This document shows positions 40,373 through 50,160 of a DNA stretch of 64,000 nt, in pieces (position 1 is the first letter of the stretch; every line of letters begins with the position of its first letter). The stretch is from Prunus persica. Its lineage: Eukaryota > Streptophyta > Magnoliopsida > Rosales > Rosaceae. Made by a program: the position numbers and the translations under genes. The notes beneath the pieces were generated by a model. That model worked only from the letters and a program-made list of their open reading frames with translations. It was not told the DNA's origin and made no database searches. The stretch covers positions 7,835,689 to 7,899,688 of the forward strand of contig NC_034012.1 in NCBI RefSeq assembly GCF_000346465.2, in the 5' to 3' direction.

Positions 40373-40641
40373 ATCTGATTTTTATAAAAAATCTCATTTC
40401 AAAGTATTTACGGTTTTGCCACTGAACTTGGTTTGCCCGTAACTTCTTCGTTTCAACTCCGAATCGAGCCCACTACGTGTGTACGGACTCATCTCAGTAC
40501 GACCTTCTCAAAAATACTAGTCACTGCCCCAAACTCTCTCCGGGTAAGAAAATAACCAAAATACCCATATCCCAATGGTAAATTTATAATTTTCCTTAAA
40601 TAATTTAAATAAGGGGTTTAATTTGGAGTCGGGGTGTTACA
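37939..40641 (-). repeat. 5' long terminal repeat of the minus-strand element, 2703 bp
   Basis: On the minus strand it starts TGTAACACCCC (40641) and ends GGTCCTTTCA (37939), the expected TG..CA form. It contains a (CT)n microsatellite (plus-strand GA run 40327-40365), a region matching 34211-35540 of the plus-strand LTR, a 7-unit 96-bp array, and a terminal ~500 bp matching the truncated 3' LTR. Confidence 0.8.
38477..39145. repeat. 96-bp tandem array, 7 units (5' LTR)
   Basis: Same unit and direction as the array at 36215. Unit starts are visible near 38489, 38587, 38683, 38779, 38876, 38972 and 39068. Several units hold the palindrome CACGTG inside CGCCACGTGCGACC, the classic G-box core. 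Confidence 0.92.
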
Positions 40642-40805
40642 TATTCCTTTTGGGAAATGAGGTTTTAGTTTTAGTGGCTGGGTCCGACATTGGGGTGATG
40701 TCGGAATTTCCGCAGGATTCGTCTCGAGTTTCGGGAAATTCGGGGGGGGGGGGGGGGTCCTGTCTGCTCGGTGTTCCGGTCTTTATGCCCACCCCGAATA
40801 TATAG

Positions 40806-42030
40806 TTATATTTTAACTAATATTGCAACTGATGCTTAAGAAATAATGGGGTTTTCATGGAGCCACGGCCATGGCAGGCATGCATGTGGCTCAATCCCTA
40901 GCTGAAATTTAGATTAAATTAATGTAGAATATTTTTTGTATAAAAAAAATAATGGCTAACATGTGAAATATGGGGGGGGAGAAGAGCTACTCCTTGTTTA
41001 GTGCTGGTAGTGATATAGAAATTGTCAAAGGTAGAAAGAAGATTTGGAAGAAGAAGAAAAAACAGAAGTAAAGGCATGAAGAAGAAGATGACATGAGAGA
41101 AAAGGTTGATGCTTTTAGGAAGTTGGGAAAACATAAATGAAGAGAGATAAAATATTATAGTAAGTTAATTAAAATTAATTTAAACACATAATTATTTAAA
41201 GAAAAGAATTAATTTGTTTAATCTTAACTATTCATAGCCTAACCTAATGGTTAAAAAACTGTGTCAAATTTACAGTGCTACGGATCCGCCCCCTATATAT
41301 ATAAGTCACGATCATAGGACACACAAAAAATCACACATTTTAACACTCTTTTTTTCAATCGTTAAATCTTTCATAATCCAACGATTTAGCAATTATCATT
41401 TGCAAAAATTATGTATTTATTTACTGAGACATGAAGTTACAGCACAGTCCACAAGGTTTGTAATCTCTATCTCTACATTAAAGTTAGAATTGGATACACC
41501 CCATTATACAATGTTCTTTCTCCTTTACCGATTTCTTCCCCACCCCATCTCCCCTTATCTCTCTCTCCCTCCCTCCCTCTGAACTCTGCTCCTTATGAGA
41601 ACTTGCTGGAAAACGAATGGAACCGGCCAAAAGATCAACAAAACTCCATATTGGTCCTCTAACCATTTTATCCCTCTCGCAGCACTTATGCATCCTTCCT
41701 CTTCCTTATTAGCACTTAATAGAAGGAAAAAAACAAACTAAAAGAAGCACGTTTCCCAAAGTATATTAAATGTTTTAAAAGAATTGATAATTCATACAAA
41801 TGCAATCCTAGCCATTGAAACTTATTTAATCCAATGGTTTAAAAAGTGTGTCAAAATGATTATTCTCACATTATAATAATACTAATTAAATAAAACTCGA
41901 CTTCAATATTTAGATTTTGGAATTGAAACTGATTATTCTGACAATAGAATTGAAACTGATTATTCTGACAACAGAATCACAACAATACCAATTACACTAA
42001 ACTCAGACCTTCCTTAATTAGCACTTAGTG
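40806..42030. other. Intergenic region, no gene seen
   Basis: AT-rich. A CT-rich patch at 41550-41580. The last ~130 bases before 42030 match bases 47320-47466, so the duplication that made the two BAHD genes includes their 3' flank. Confidence 0.6.
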
Positions 42031-43449
42031 CTACATGACGCTTGGATTTACAGAAGCATATTTAAGCAGCTCCGGGTTGCTTTCAAGATGCTCCATGATT
42101 TCTTCACTCACACTCACCAACGCTTCTATTCCCTTGCCATCTCTTTTATCAATAAAAATAACCAAATCCTTGATTCCAGTACTAGGAATGCTCACCCATG
42201 TCGGCTTTCCCCATCCGAAATCAGCTTCATAAAAAGAAAACCTACACCAACTTCCAGAGCATAAATGGTACATGTCAACATTCCCTCTCAACTTTTCATA
42301 TTCTTGATCCCTTTTCCATGCCTCATTAGAATCAAATGGTAGTTTTGTAGGATAAGTTGCGTTCTGTTGTTCAAGCCCTTTCCTGAGTTTGACAACCAAG
42401 TCTTTTAGATCTATCGTCTCATCATCACTCTCTTTTTGACCTTTTAATAACGACGGTGTAGCGATGACGAATATATTAGCAACAGCGTTCCCACCCAAGG
42501 TTTGTGACATGGGTGGCTCAAACCTTCTACGCAAGTCCATAGCTAGTTTGAACGAAGATGGTCTTGATCCCAATGGTATGTTTGATGATTTGGATAATGC
42601 TTCCATAGCACATTTCCAAATGAGTGCTGAAAGGACGAGGACACGAGTCGGTGCATGAGGTGCCAATGCGCTGGCCAAATTTGATTGGAGGGTGGCAATC
42701 TTTGGGGCATCAAAAACAAACCTCTTTGTTATGTAGTTGATGTCCGCCAGCTCGGCTGGTGATGGTGATGGCTGTGATGAGTTTAAGAAATCTAGTGGTG
42801 GAAAATAAGACGCAGCATCAAATTTTGGGACCATGAAGGGTACCTGATGACTGTCACTACCATCAAGTGCTGTTTTGGCCCAACAACTGATGAAGGTGCT
42901 AGCTGTGGTTCCATCAACAATCCTATGTGACATTTTCAACCCTATTGCTATTCCTCCACAGTCGAACAAGTTGGCTTGCACAGCAAGCAGCGGGAGCGTC
43001 GTGGAAACACCATCACCATCACCGTCAGGTTGACCAATTGCTGGGACGAGCCCTGTTAGCATCTCGGGATCTGGGTGTTCAAAAATCTGCGATAATGAAC
43101 ATTTGACTCGGGCCGTCACGAACTCAGCTCCATCGTCAGTGCATTGGATCATGTCATGGCCTTTACTCCATCTTCCTGCTAAGGGGTAGAAGTGAGTGAG
43201 AGTTTTGGCTAATGACTGCATTAGATGCTGACAATAATCTCTCTTCTTCATCCTCATGGCCGCCATGTCTCCTGAACCATTAACATTATTGTTAGCGGCA
43301 TAGAAAAGAAGCGTTGGGGGGTAAACGTGACAAGGAATCATCTGATCAAAAACAGAGAGCTGTATGGTTTTCAAGGGATGAGGAGTTGGGGATGATGGTT
43401 TGACTGTTTGCCTCTCAATGATTTCAACCTTGATCAAGTCTGGGGCCAT
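42031..43449 (-). CDS. BAHD acyltransferase, copy 1
   Basis: A single-exon 472-residue protein on the minus strand. BAHD enzymes move an acyl group from acyl-CoA to an alcohol or amine in the cytosol, giving volatile esters, alkaloids and phenolics. The catalytic motif HxxxD is HRIVD (175-179). The structural motif DFGWG is present at about 410-414. Other family marks are FYPLAGR (about 87-93) and LIWKCAMEA in the middle. The length is normal (about 450). I start at MAPDLIKVE (43449), which agrees with the paralogue; the open frame upstream to 43485 has no ATG. Vinorine-synthase-like members look closest by eye, but the substrate cannot be told from sequence alone. Its tandem partner is at 47467-48897, same strand. 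Confidence 0.93.
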   Translation of the reverse strand: MAPDLIKVEIIERQTVKPSSPTPHPLKTIQLSVFDQMIPCHVYPPTLLFYAANNNVNGSGDMAAMRMKKRDYCQHLMQSLAKTLTHFYPLAGRWSKGHDMIQCTDDGAEFVTARVKCSLSQIFEHPDPEMLTGLVPAIGQPDGDGDGVSTTLPLLAVQANLFDCGGIAIGLKMSHRIVDGTTASTFISCWAKTALDGSDSHQVPFMVPKFDAASYFPPLDFLNSSQPSPSPAELADINYITKRFVFDAPKIATLQSNLASALAPHAPTRVLVLSALIWKCAMEALSKSSNIPLGSRPSSFKLAMDLRRRFEPPMSQTLGGNAVANIFVIATPSLLKGQKESDDETIDLKDLVVKLRKGLEQQNATYPTKLPFDSNEAWKRDQEYEKLRGNVDMYHLCSGSWCRFSFYEADFGWGKPTWVSIPSTGIKDLVIFIDKRDGKGIEALVSVSEEIMEHLESNPELLKYASVNPSVM

Positions 43450-43899
43450 ATTACTTTGTTTGCGACAGGCTATGTCCACTTCCAAAGCAATATGACTTTT
43501 TTCTGAAGGCTATATCAAGTGTGTGGCCGTCTAACTGCTCTTTATAGGCAAAAGAAAGGATCTGCATGGAACAACAGCATAGCTTTTCCGTGTGATTTAA
43601 GGAAAGCCAGAGTGTCCTATTTTTACGAGGAGTTCTTTTGATATAGACTCGTACAACTACTATATAGGGTTTAGATTTGTCCTATGATTAACTAAATTGC
43701 ATTATATGCCACCTACCTTCCTATGATTAACTAACTAAATTGTATGTCATTAACTACCTTAATTATAATTAATACTCCCTATTAATAACATATCAATCAC
43801 CCCATTTAGTTTGATTTACATTTCCAGTACACATTGCCCATCTATTTTGGTTGGCATTACCTCCATAACCCATGTTTATCAACTTCTTCTGTGAGTGAT

Positions 43900-44420
43900 T
43901 AGTTTAGTTAGGTGGGATTTCATGAAGACGAGAGACTTGTAGTTTTGATTGGTGGCTCTAGCTCAGAGATTCTTCCGACCACAAAAAAAGCTGCTAGATT
44001 ATTTTAGCCAGTTTGCTCATGGTATGGTTTATTTAGGTGGGATTTTATGAAGACGAGAGACTTGTAGTTTTGATTGATCGCTCTAGCCTCTAGCTCAGAG
44101 ATTCTTCCGACCACAAAAAAAACTGCTAGATTCTTTTAGCTCGGTTGCTCATGGTATGGTTTATTTAGGTGGGATTTTATGAAGACGACAGACTTGTAGT
44201 TTCGATTGGTGGCTATAGCTCAGAGATTCTTCCGACCACAAAAAAAGCTGCTAGATTATTTTAGCTAGGTTGCTCATAGTATAGATTATTTAGGTGGGAT
44301 TTTATGAAGAGGAGAGACCTGTAGTTTTGATTGGTGGCTCAATCTCAGAGATTCTTCCACCAAAAAAAAGCTGCTAGATTCTGTGAGTGATTAGCTTATT
44401 TAGGTGGGATTTTATGAGAC
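43900..44420. repeat. Tandem array of ~110-132-bp imperfect units upstream of BAHD copy 1
   Basis: The block AGGTGGGATTTTATGAAGAC followed by AGACTTGTAGTTTTGATTG, AGATTCTTCCGACCAC and GCTGCTAGATT recurs with unit starts near 43911, 44035, 44167, 44292 and 44402. Single related blocks lie at about 49140, 49268 and 49367, upstream of BAHD copy 2, so the repeat was part of the duplicated segment and expanded beside one copy. Confidence 0.85.
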
Positions 44421-44649
44421 TTGTAGTTTTGATTGTTTGCTCTTCCTATAAAAAAAAAAAAAAAAACAAAAAAAAACAAAAAAGACTGGTGGCCCTATAT
44501 AGCTCAGAGATTCTGCAGACAAAAAAAAAAGCTGACAGATTATTTTGTTCAGGATTTAAAGGCTCTCATATACAAGGGTTGCTAGATGGGGATTGTTTGT
44601 TGGTTTATTAATATGTTTGGTGGGATTTAAATGCTTGCGGACAGATTCT

Positions 44650-45929
44650 CTCAGGACATAACCAGATTTCTATAACACATGTTCCATTGTTTCTATAACA
44701 GATTTTCCTTGTAACACATGTTCCTTACAATGCACGTCTATAACACATATGTTTCTCATTTTTGGTACACATTGACAGCCAACAGCCTTTTAATGTTTAT
44801 CTCCAGTTTGAGAGGACGTTTATATGTAAATTCCATGTATGTTCCATTGCAGCAAAGAACAAGGCAATAAAAATTCGACGGCAATAACAAGTAATAAACA
44901 GGCAATACACGGGCAACATACCGACAATGTACATACAATACAAAGGCATTAAAATTTTGAAAGGAAAATAACAAAATAGTGCTATACATAATAATAAGAC
45001 AATAATCACGCAATACAAAGCCAGATCAAAGCATTAGGCACGAGATATGTCCACAATAACATTACAATAGAGGGGCAATAGACACCCCATATACAATACA
45101 TAACGTTGTATAGGGAAATGGATATGTTCTTATGAATAGTGGTAAGTTGCAGGAAAGATGACAGCAGCAGTCTCACAACACAACTTCGACTACGATTAGT
45201 TCCTGTCTATAAGTTTTTACTTCCAAATGCGAATGGACTACAATTCATCATGCCCAGAAAAACAGAGAAGTTCATCAAATAAAAATTTAATGATAATACC
45301 AGAACAATAGCCTGTCACCTCAGATATGACAGCCTGAGAAACTCCAATTCTATCTCCAATTAACAAGTAACTAATTGAGTAAAGAGAAACTATTGAGTAA
45401 GTTCGGCTTATGCTATCAATGAATGAATTTTTTTGGCAGATTGGAGAGACTAGTCAGCTAGTGGACTTTTGGATCATGTTTTTTTATAAAGAGAACTAGC
45501 AAATAATTTTGGCTTATGCTTGTTATTATTAGGCCCTAAGAGGACATCTAAGACGTTATGTATTCTTCTCGTGGAACCATATGTTTCAAATATTTGTTTC
45601 ACTATTTTGTCAGAATGGAATCACATTTCTATATTGTCGAAATTAAACATTGTTACATCGTCATCTTGTATGTTTCAAAACTGTCGTATACGTGACCGCT
45701 GTCCCTTGCTTAAGGTCCCAAAATTTTCAATTAAATTGAACTAAAATTTCATTTAATGGCATCAAAATAATTACATGGTCTCCTATACAGTAATATTAAA
45801 TACATGTTTTTGTTTCATATAATCTTAAAAAATGACAAATTATCTCAAGAATTAATAACTTGAAAACAATAATCTCCTATTTAATTGTTGAATTTACATG
45901 AAGCATCATCCATTTTACTCTTGCAGATG
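44650..45929. other. Intergenic region, no gene seen
   Basis: Low-complexity text of short CAATA/ACA-rich motifs (44640-45120) and AT-rich sequence. No ORF of recognisable family. Confidence 0.55.
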
Positions 45930-46440
45930 CTCGAGCGAATGATGCGAATCCATTGTGGATCCTTGACGGTTTAGGATAGTTTTTCCTTGGGTTTTGAGGA
46001 GTTTTAAGTTTCCTATTCATTGTATGATTGTACTAAAATCCTATGGTCTATAAATAGACATTTTAGTGCTAGGGTTTTCTCTAACGAGTGCAAGAGAGAA
46101 AACAGGGCTTCAAATTAGGTTCGAGCCAGGGTGAGAGAGAAGAGAGCTAGGGTTTGTGAGAGAGCAAATGAGGTTCTTCATTGTAACCCAATGAGTTCTT
46201 TCATACTTGTGAGTTTCTCGAGGATCACCAGAGAGGACGTAGGCACAACACCGAAACTTTATAAATTCTTGTGTTATTTGTGAGTGTGTTTACTTTTGGG
46301 TTTGTGAGTGCTTTTTCTTTGCGTGGCTTATGTGTAGTATTTGTGTAGTCCATCAACGACAAGGTCTTGAAGTGTTTGCGCACAACAATCCGGCCTACCA
46401 AACGGGGCCTTGAACTTAAGGTGTGGTCTTGTTTTGCCTT
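45930..46440 (+). mobile_element. Probable Copia-type LTR fragment
   Basis: The order CTATAAATAGAC (46050, TATA-like), GGGTTTTCTCTAACGAG, CATTGTAACCCAATGAGTTC and GAGAGGACGTAGGCACAAC resembles the promoter and R-U5 part of plant Copia LTRs. No PBS or coding region follows, so it would be a solo or truncated LTR. Boundaries are approximate. Confidence 0.4.
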
Positions 46441-46539
46441 CATCTTTGAAAGTGGAAATCCTCTTCTCTCTTAATGGAAGGATGGCCAAGATCAATCCTT
46501 ATGCTAACTACAAAAAAAAAATTGGCAACGGTCACTATT

Positions 46540-46617
46540 ATTTGGTGACATTTGGTGACTAATGCTAGGGTAACTAAAGCTAGTCACCTCAGCATTAGTC
46601 ACCAAATGTCACCAAAT
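46540..46617. repeat. Perfect 27-bp hairpin inside the CACTA element
   Basis: Bases 46540-46566 are the exact reverse complement of 46591-46617, with a 24-base loop. Each arm contains two copies of TTTGGTGAC. The arm is part of the element's subterminal repeat. Confidence 0.9.
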
Positions 46618-46619
46618 CA

Positions 46620-47119
46620 AGGGCGGACCTATGTTAGGGTTGTAGTGGGCTCCAGCCCAGTCCTATTTTTTAGAGTAGGCTTAATTTATAAGCCAAATTT
46701 AGATAAATCAAATTTTAGCCCAAAGTTTCTCTCTATCTCTCGCCGTTTTCTCTTTCTTCTTTAATCCCTTCGCCCCTTTTCTTCTTTCTTTTCTCTCTCA
46801 TTTCTCTCTTCTTTTTCTTTCTTCTCTCTCTTTTCTTGTTATTCTTCTTTCTCTCCGCCATTTTTTTTTCTCTTTCTTTCCTTTTGTCTTCTCTATTTGT
46901 TTCTCTTTTGTTTTGTTAAGTCTCTGTTTCTCTCTTCTTCTTTTCCATGCATTTCTCTGTTTACGCATTGATAGTGGTTTTTTCTTGTGAAGATGTTGAA
47001 TAGGTGGTTTGACCAGCATGTGGATGTTTTGGTGGAGGACCCGATTGTAGTCTGAATCACATAGGTGTCCAAAAAAAAATTTAGCCCACCCCTGTAAAAA
47101 ATCCTAGATCCGCCATTGC
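46620..47119. mobile_element. Insert within the CACTA element, class uncertain
   Basis: The ends GGGCGGACCTA and (inverted) GGCGGATCTAGGA are similar. Flanks ACCAAATCA (46611-46619) and ACCAAATGA (47120-47128) may be a 9-bp duplication with one change. The interior holds a long C/T-rich stretch (46740-46960). No coding capacity. Confidence 0.45.
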
Positions 47120-47466
47120 ACCAAATGATGGTGACTGTTGCCACTATTTTTTTGGTAGTGTGCTCTCTAAGTGGAAAATTCTAATGGTTAGGATCAACCT
47201 TTGATGTCCCCAACTTTAGAACAAATAGCTAGGATAACAGCTAGACGTATACTATATGGCCAGGAAAAAAAAAGAAAGTATTTTCCAAAGATTGCACATC
47301 AGAGTGAAAGTGATTATTCTCACATTATGACAATACTAATTACACTAAACTCGACTTTAAACTCGACTTTTTTCTCACAACAGAATTGAAACTGATTAAT
47401 CTGACAACAGAATCACAACAATACCAATTAAACTAAACTCAGACCTTCCTTAATTAGCACTTAGTG

Positions 47467-48897
47467 CTACATGACCCTTGGATTTACAGAAGCATATTTA
47501 AGCAGCTCCGGGTTGCTTTCAAAATGCTCCATGATTTCTTCACTCACACTCAACATTGCTTCTATTCCCTTGCCATCTCTTTTATCAATCAAAATAACCA
47601 AATCCTTTAGTCCAATACTAGGAATGCTCACCCATGCCGGCTTTCCCCATCCGAAATTAGCTTCATAAAAAGGAAACCTACACCAACTTCCAGGGCATAA
47701 ATGGTACATGTCAGCATTCCCTGTCAACTTTTGACATTCTTGATCCCATTGCCATGCCTTAATAGAATCAAATGGTAGTTTTGTAGGATAAGTTTCTTTC
47801 TGCTGTTCAAGCCCTTTCCTGAGTTTGGCAACCAAGTCTTTTAGATCTATCGTCTCATCGTCACTCTCTTCTTGACCTTTTAATAACGATGGTGTAGCGA
47901 CGACTACTAAATTAGCAACAACATTCCCACCCAAGTTTTGTGGGAAGGGTGGCTCAAACCGTCTACGCAAGTCCATAGCCATTTTGAACGAAGATGGTCT
48001 TGACCCCAGTGGTATGTTTGATGATTTGGATGATGCTTCCATAGCACATTTCCAAATGAGTGCTGAAACTACGAGGATACGAGTAGGTGCATGAGGTGCC
48101 AAAGCGCTGGCCAAACGTGATTGGAGTGTGGCAATTTTTGAGGCATCAAACACAAACCTCTTTGTTATGTACTTGATGTCCACCAGCTTCGGTGGTGATG
48201 GCTGTGATGAGTTTAAGAAATCTAGTGGTGGAAAATAAGACGCAGCATCAAATTTTGGGACCATGAAGGGTGCCTGATCATCGTGACCATCATCAAGGGC
48301 TGTTTTGGCCCAACAACTGATGAGGGCGCTAGATGTGGTGCCATCAACAACCCTATGTGAAAAATTCAACCCTATTGCCATTCCTCCACACTCGAACAAG
48401 TTGGCTTGCACAGCAAGCAACGGGAGCGTCGTGGCATCACCATCACCATCACCATCAGGTTGACCAATTGCTGGGACGAGCCCTGTTAGCATGTCAGGAT
48501 CTGGATGTTCAAAAATCTGCGATAAGGAACATTTGACTCGGGCCGTCACAAACTCAGTTCCATCATCAGTGCATTGGACGATGTCATGGCCTTTACTCAA
48601 TCTTCCTGCTAAGGGGTAGAAGTGAGTGAGAGTTTTGGCTAATGACTGAATTAGATGCTGAAAATAATGTCTCTCCTTCATCCTCATGGCCGCCGTGTCT
48701 GTGGAAGTAGCTCCACCTCCTGAACCAGTAATATTATTGTTGGCGGGATAGAAGAGAAGCGTTGGGAAGTAAACGTGACTAGGAAGCATCTGATCCAAAA
48801 CAGAGAGCTGTAGGGTTCTCAAGGGATGAGGAGTTGGGGATGATGGTTTGACTGTTTGCCTCTCAATGATTTCAACCTTGATCAAGTCTGGGGCCAT
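47467..48897 (-). CDS. BAHD acyltransferase, copy 2 (NFGWG variant)
   Basis: A 476-residue intronless protein, very similar over its full length to the copy at 42031-43449. It starts at MAPDLIKVE (48897). The catalytic HxxxD is HRVVD (181-185) and FYPLAGR is kept. The conserved DFGWG reads NFGWG at about 414. This Asp normally makes a structural salt bridge, and some active BAHD enzymes tolerate changes there, so the effect is open. A four-residue insertion lies in a Gly/Ser/Thr stretch near residues 58-68. The 3' flank is also duplicated. The 5' flank holds 76-bp tandem repeats that include two extra copies of the start-codon region. Confidence 0.93.
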   Translation of the reverse strand: MAPDLIKVEIIERQTVKPSSPTPHPLRTLQLSVLDQMLPSHVYFPTLLFYPANNNITGSGGGATSTDTAAMRMKERHYFQHLIQSLAKTLTHFYPLAGRLSKGHDIVQCTDDGTEFVTARVKCSLSQIFEHPDPDMLTGLVPAIGQPDGDGDGDATTLPLLAVQANLFECGGMAIGLNFSHRVVDGTTSSALISCWAKTALDDGHDDQAPFMVPKFDAASYFPPLDFLNSSQPSPPKLVDIKYITKRFVFDASKIATLQSRLASALAPHAPTRILVVSALIWKCAMEASSKSSNIPLGSRPSSFKMAMDLRRRFEPPFPQNLGGNVVANLVVVATPSLLKGQEESDDETIDLKDLVAKLRKGLEQQKETYPTKLPFDSIKAWQWDQECQKLTGNADMYHLCPGSWCRFPFYEANFGWGKPAWVSIPSIGLKDLVILIDKRDGKGIEAMLSVSEEIMEHFESNPELLKYASVNPRVM

Positions 48898-48900
48898 CTT

Positions 48901-49060
48901 ACTTTGTTCGCTATAGGCTATATCTCGCTAGAAACTAATATGACTGTTTGCTATATATCAAGTCTGTGGCCATCTTACTTTGTTCGCTATAGGCTATATC
49001 TCGCTAGAAACTAATATGACTGTTTGCTATATATCAAGTCTGTGGCCATCTTACTTTCTT
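48901..49060 (-). repeat. 76-bp tandem repeats over the BAHD copy 2 start region, with two identical short uORFs
   Basis: The plus-strand text ACTTTGTTCGCTATAGGC occurs at 48901 and 48977, with a third shortened start at 49053. Each unit includes a degenerate copy of the gene's own first codons. Read on the minus strand, 49049-49011 and 48973-48935 both give ATG followed by ATDLIYSKQSY and TAG. If the transcript starts upstream of 49049, these are two identical 12-codon uORFs. At the equivalent place above copy 1 the ATG is absent (CGT on the plus strand near 43528). Confidence 0.75.
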
Positions 49061-49311
49061 TATAGGCGAAAGAAAGGATCTGCATGGAATAACGATCGAG
49101 AGAGTCTTACAATTCTTGTGTGAGTGATTAGTTTAGTTAGATGGGATTTTATGAAGACGAGACTTGTAGTTTTGATTGGTGGCTCTAGCTCTGAGATTCT
49201 TCCCACCAAATAGAAGCTGCCAGATTCTTTTAGCTTGGCTCATAGTATAATGTGTTACATGTGTTACTAGTGTTAGGTGGGAATTAATGAAGACGAGAGA
49301 GACTTACTTTT

Positions 49312-49331
49312 AATATATATATATATATATA
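49312..49331. repeat. (AT)n microsatellite
   Basis: About ten AT units in the spacer upstream of BAHD copy 2. The remaining spacer to 49395 contains diverged single copies of the array unit described at 43900. Confidence 0.9.
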
Positions 49332-49395
49332 TCCCAACAACTTACTATTTAGGTGGTTTACTAATGTGTTAGGTGGAATCTAAAACAAGAAAATG

Positions 49396-49730
49396 AGGGC
49401 CTGTTTGGTATTCAACTTGAATTCAACTTTTTAAATTCAAAAACAGAATTTGAGTTCAAAATAAAGAAAACCTGTTTGGTAGCCTTATTTTTAAAAACTC
49501 AAACTCAAGAACAACTAAAAAACACCATAATTATTAAAAACAAAAAAAATCTGTTTTTCAGTTTTTTTTAACAACTCACAAGTTCTCAAATTTTTAAGAT
49601 TTGAAAACAGTTTTCAAGTTGCATACCAAACAAGTTTTTGAATCTTAAAAATAGATTTAAGAACTCCTTGTTTTTAAGAAAAATCAAAATTTTTGAGTTC
49701 CTTATTTGAATAGGATACCAAACACCCCCT
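49396..49730. mobile_element. 335-bp MITE with 16-bp inverted ends
   Basis: The left end AGGGCCTGTTTGGTAT and the right end, inverted, AGGGGGTGTTTGGTAT differ at two bases. The interior is AT-rich and partly self-complementary. No convincing target duplication was found, so hAT and PIF/Harbinger both remain possible. Confidence 0.65.
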
Positions 49731-50160
49731 AATATTTTCAAAACGATTTCTGATTTGTACTTTAAGTTAGAAAACAAAAAAAAAGAAGATGTTTTTAACG
49801 TTCTCAAGGAAAAAGTGAAAACGCGGAAAATGACTGCGAGTCCGATAAAAAATAAAAATAAAACACGAGATACAGCTCGCCCTTCGTCCCATCTGTGTTT
49901 ATCTATCAGCTGTTCAGTGAAACAATGCCCAACATAACTGATACGTCTAGCCCTCTTCTCTATGAATATCAAGATCTTCATTTATTTGTGTAAATTTCCA
50001 CACATCAGCATATTATCAACATCTTCATCTTCTTTCTAAAATTATAGTTGTTGATTTATTATGGGTTGTACGCATTTTGATCAGTATATTATTGGACTTA
50101 TATCCTCTGAGAGCTGGGACTTAAGGGAAGATGGGGTTGAGGTTTTTATTTTATTTTAAA

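Larger units (their letters stand above)
35652..40641 (-). mobile_element. Minus-strand non-autonomous LTR retrotransposon (LARD-like), 3' LTR truncated
   Basis: On the minus strand the order is 5' LTR (40641 to 37939), primer-binding site, about 1.16 kb of internal sequence (37924-36770), then the terminal ~1.1 kb of a 3' LTR (36758 to 35652). The 3' LTR lacks the first ~1.5 kb present in the 5' LTR. The internal part has no gag or pol homology I can see, so the element could not move alone. Long LTRs with a short non-coding interior fit the LARD class. It was inserted into the plus-strand LTR that surrounds it. A clear 5-bp target duplication is not visible. Confidence 0.7.
34211..40767 (+). 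mobile_element. Plus-strand solo LTR, interrupted
   Basis: It starts TGTAACGACCC at 34211 and runs to about 35651, then resumes at 40642 (TATTCCTTTTGGGAAATG) and ends near GGTCCTGTCTGC at 40767. Flanks TTGGT (34206-34210) and TCGGT (40768-40772) look like a 5-bp target duplication with one change. The two parts match, in order, the first and last parts of the minus-strand LTR at 37939-40641, including the (CT)n tract at 34488-34548, but lack its 96-bp array. With no internal region it is best read as a solo LTR, about 1.57 kb, of a related subfamily. A 16-base G-run (40742-40757) lies near its end. Confidence 0.7.
33730..40797. mobile_element. hAT element split by nested LTR retrotransposons, 8-bp TSD intact
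   Basis: The left end TAAGGGTGGGCGCAG and the right end TATGCCCACCCCGA are inverted ends like those of the 4531-5022 element. The same 8 bases, ATATATAG, flank both sides (33722-33729 and 40798-40805). Only 33730-34210 and about 40773-40797 belong to the element (about 500 bp, close to the 492 bp of its relative, which lies in opposite orientation). The rest is inserted LTR sequence. The matching duplication seven kilobases apart fixes the outer limits of the nest. Confidence 0.85.
46505..47160. mobile_element. CACTA-type non-autonomous element
   Basis: The right end, read inwards, is CACTACCAAAAAAATAGTGG. The left end is TAACTACAAAAAAAAAATTG, a damaged form of the same. Both continue into matching subterminal text (GGCAACGGTCAC / GGCAACAGTCAC). 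A 3-bp duplication TGC flanks it (46502-46504, 47161-47163), as expected for CACTA elements. It sits between the two BAHD genes and is itself split by an insert at about 46620-47119. Confidence 0.7.

Noticed and set aside
35652..40641. Exact 5-bp target duplication for the minus-strand LTR element
   Set aside because: Flanks read TGTTA on the left and TATTC on the right; they do not match, possibly because the 3' LTR is rearranged.
49586..49981. 131-codon minus-strand ORF
   Set aside because: Mostly inside the MITE at 49396-49730, Phe/Lys-biased and without homology.
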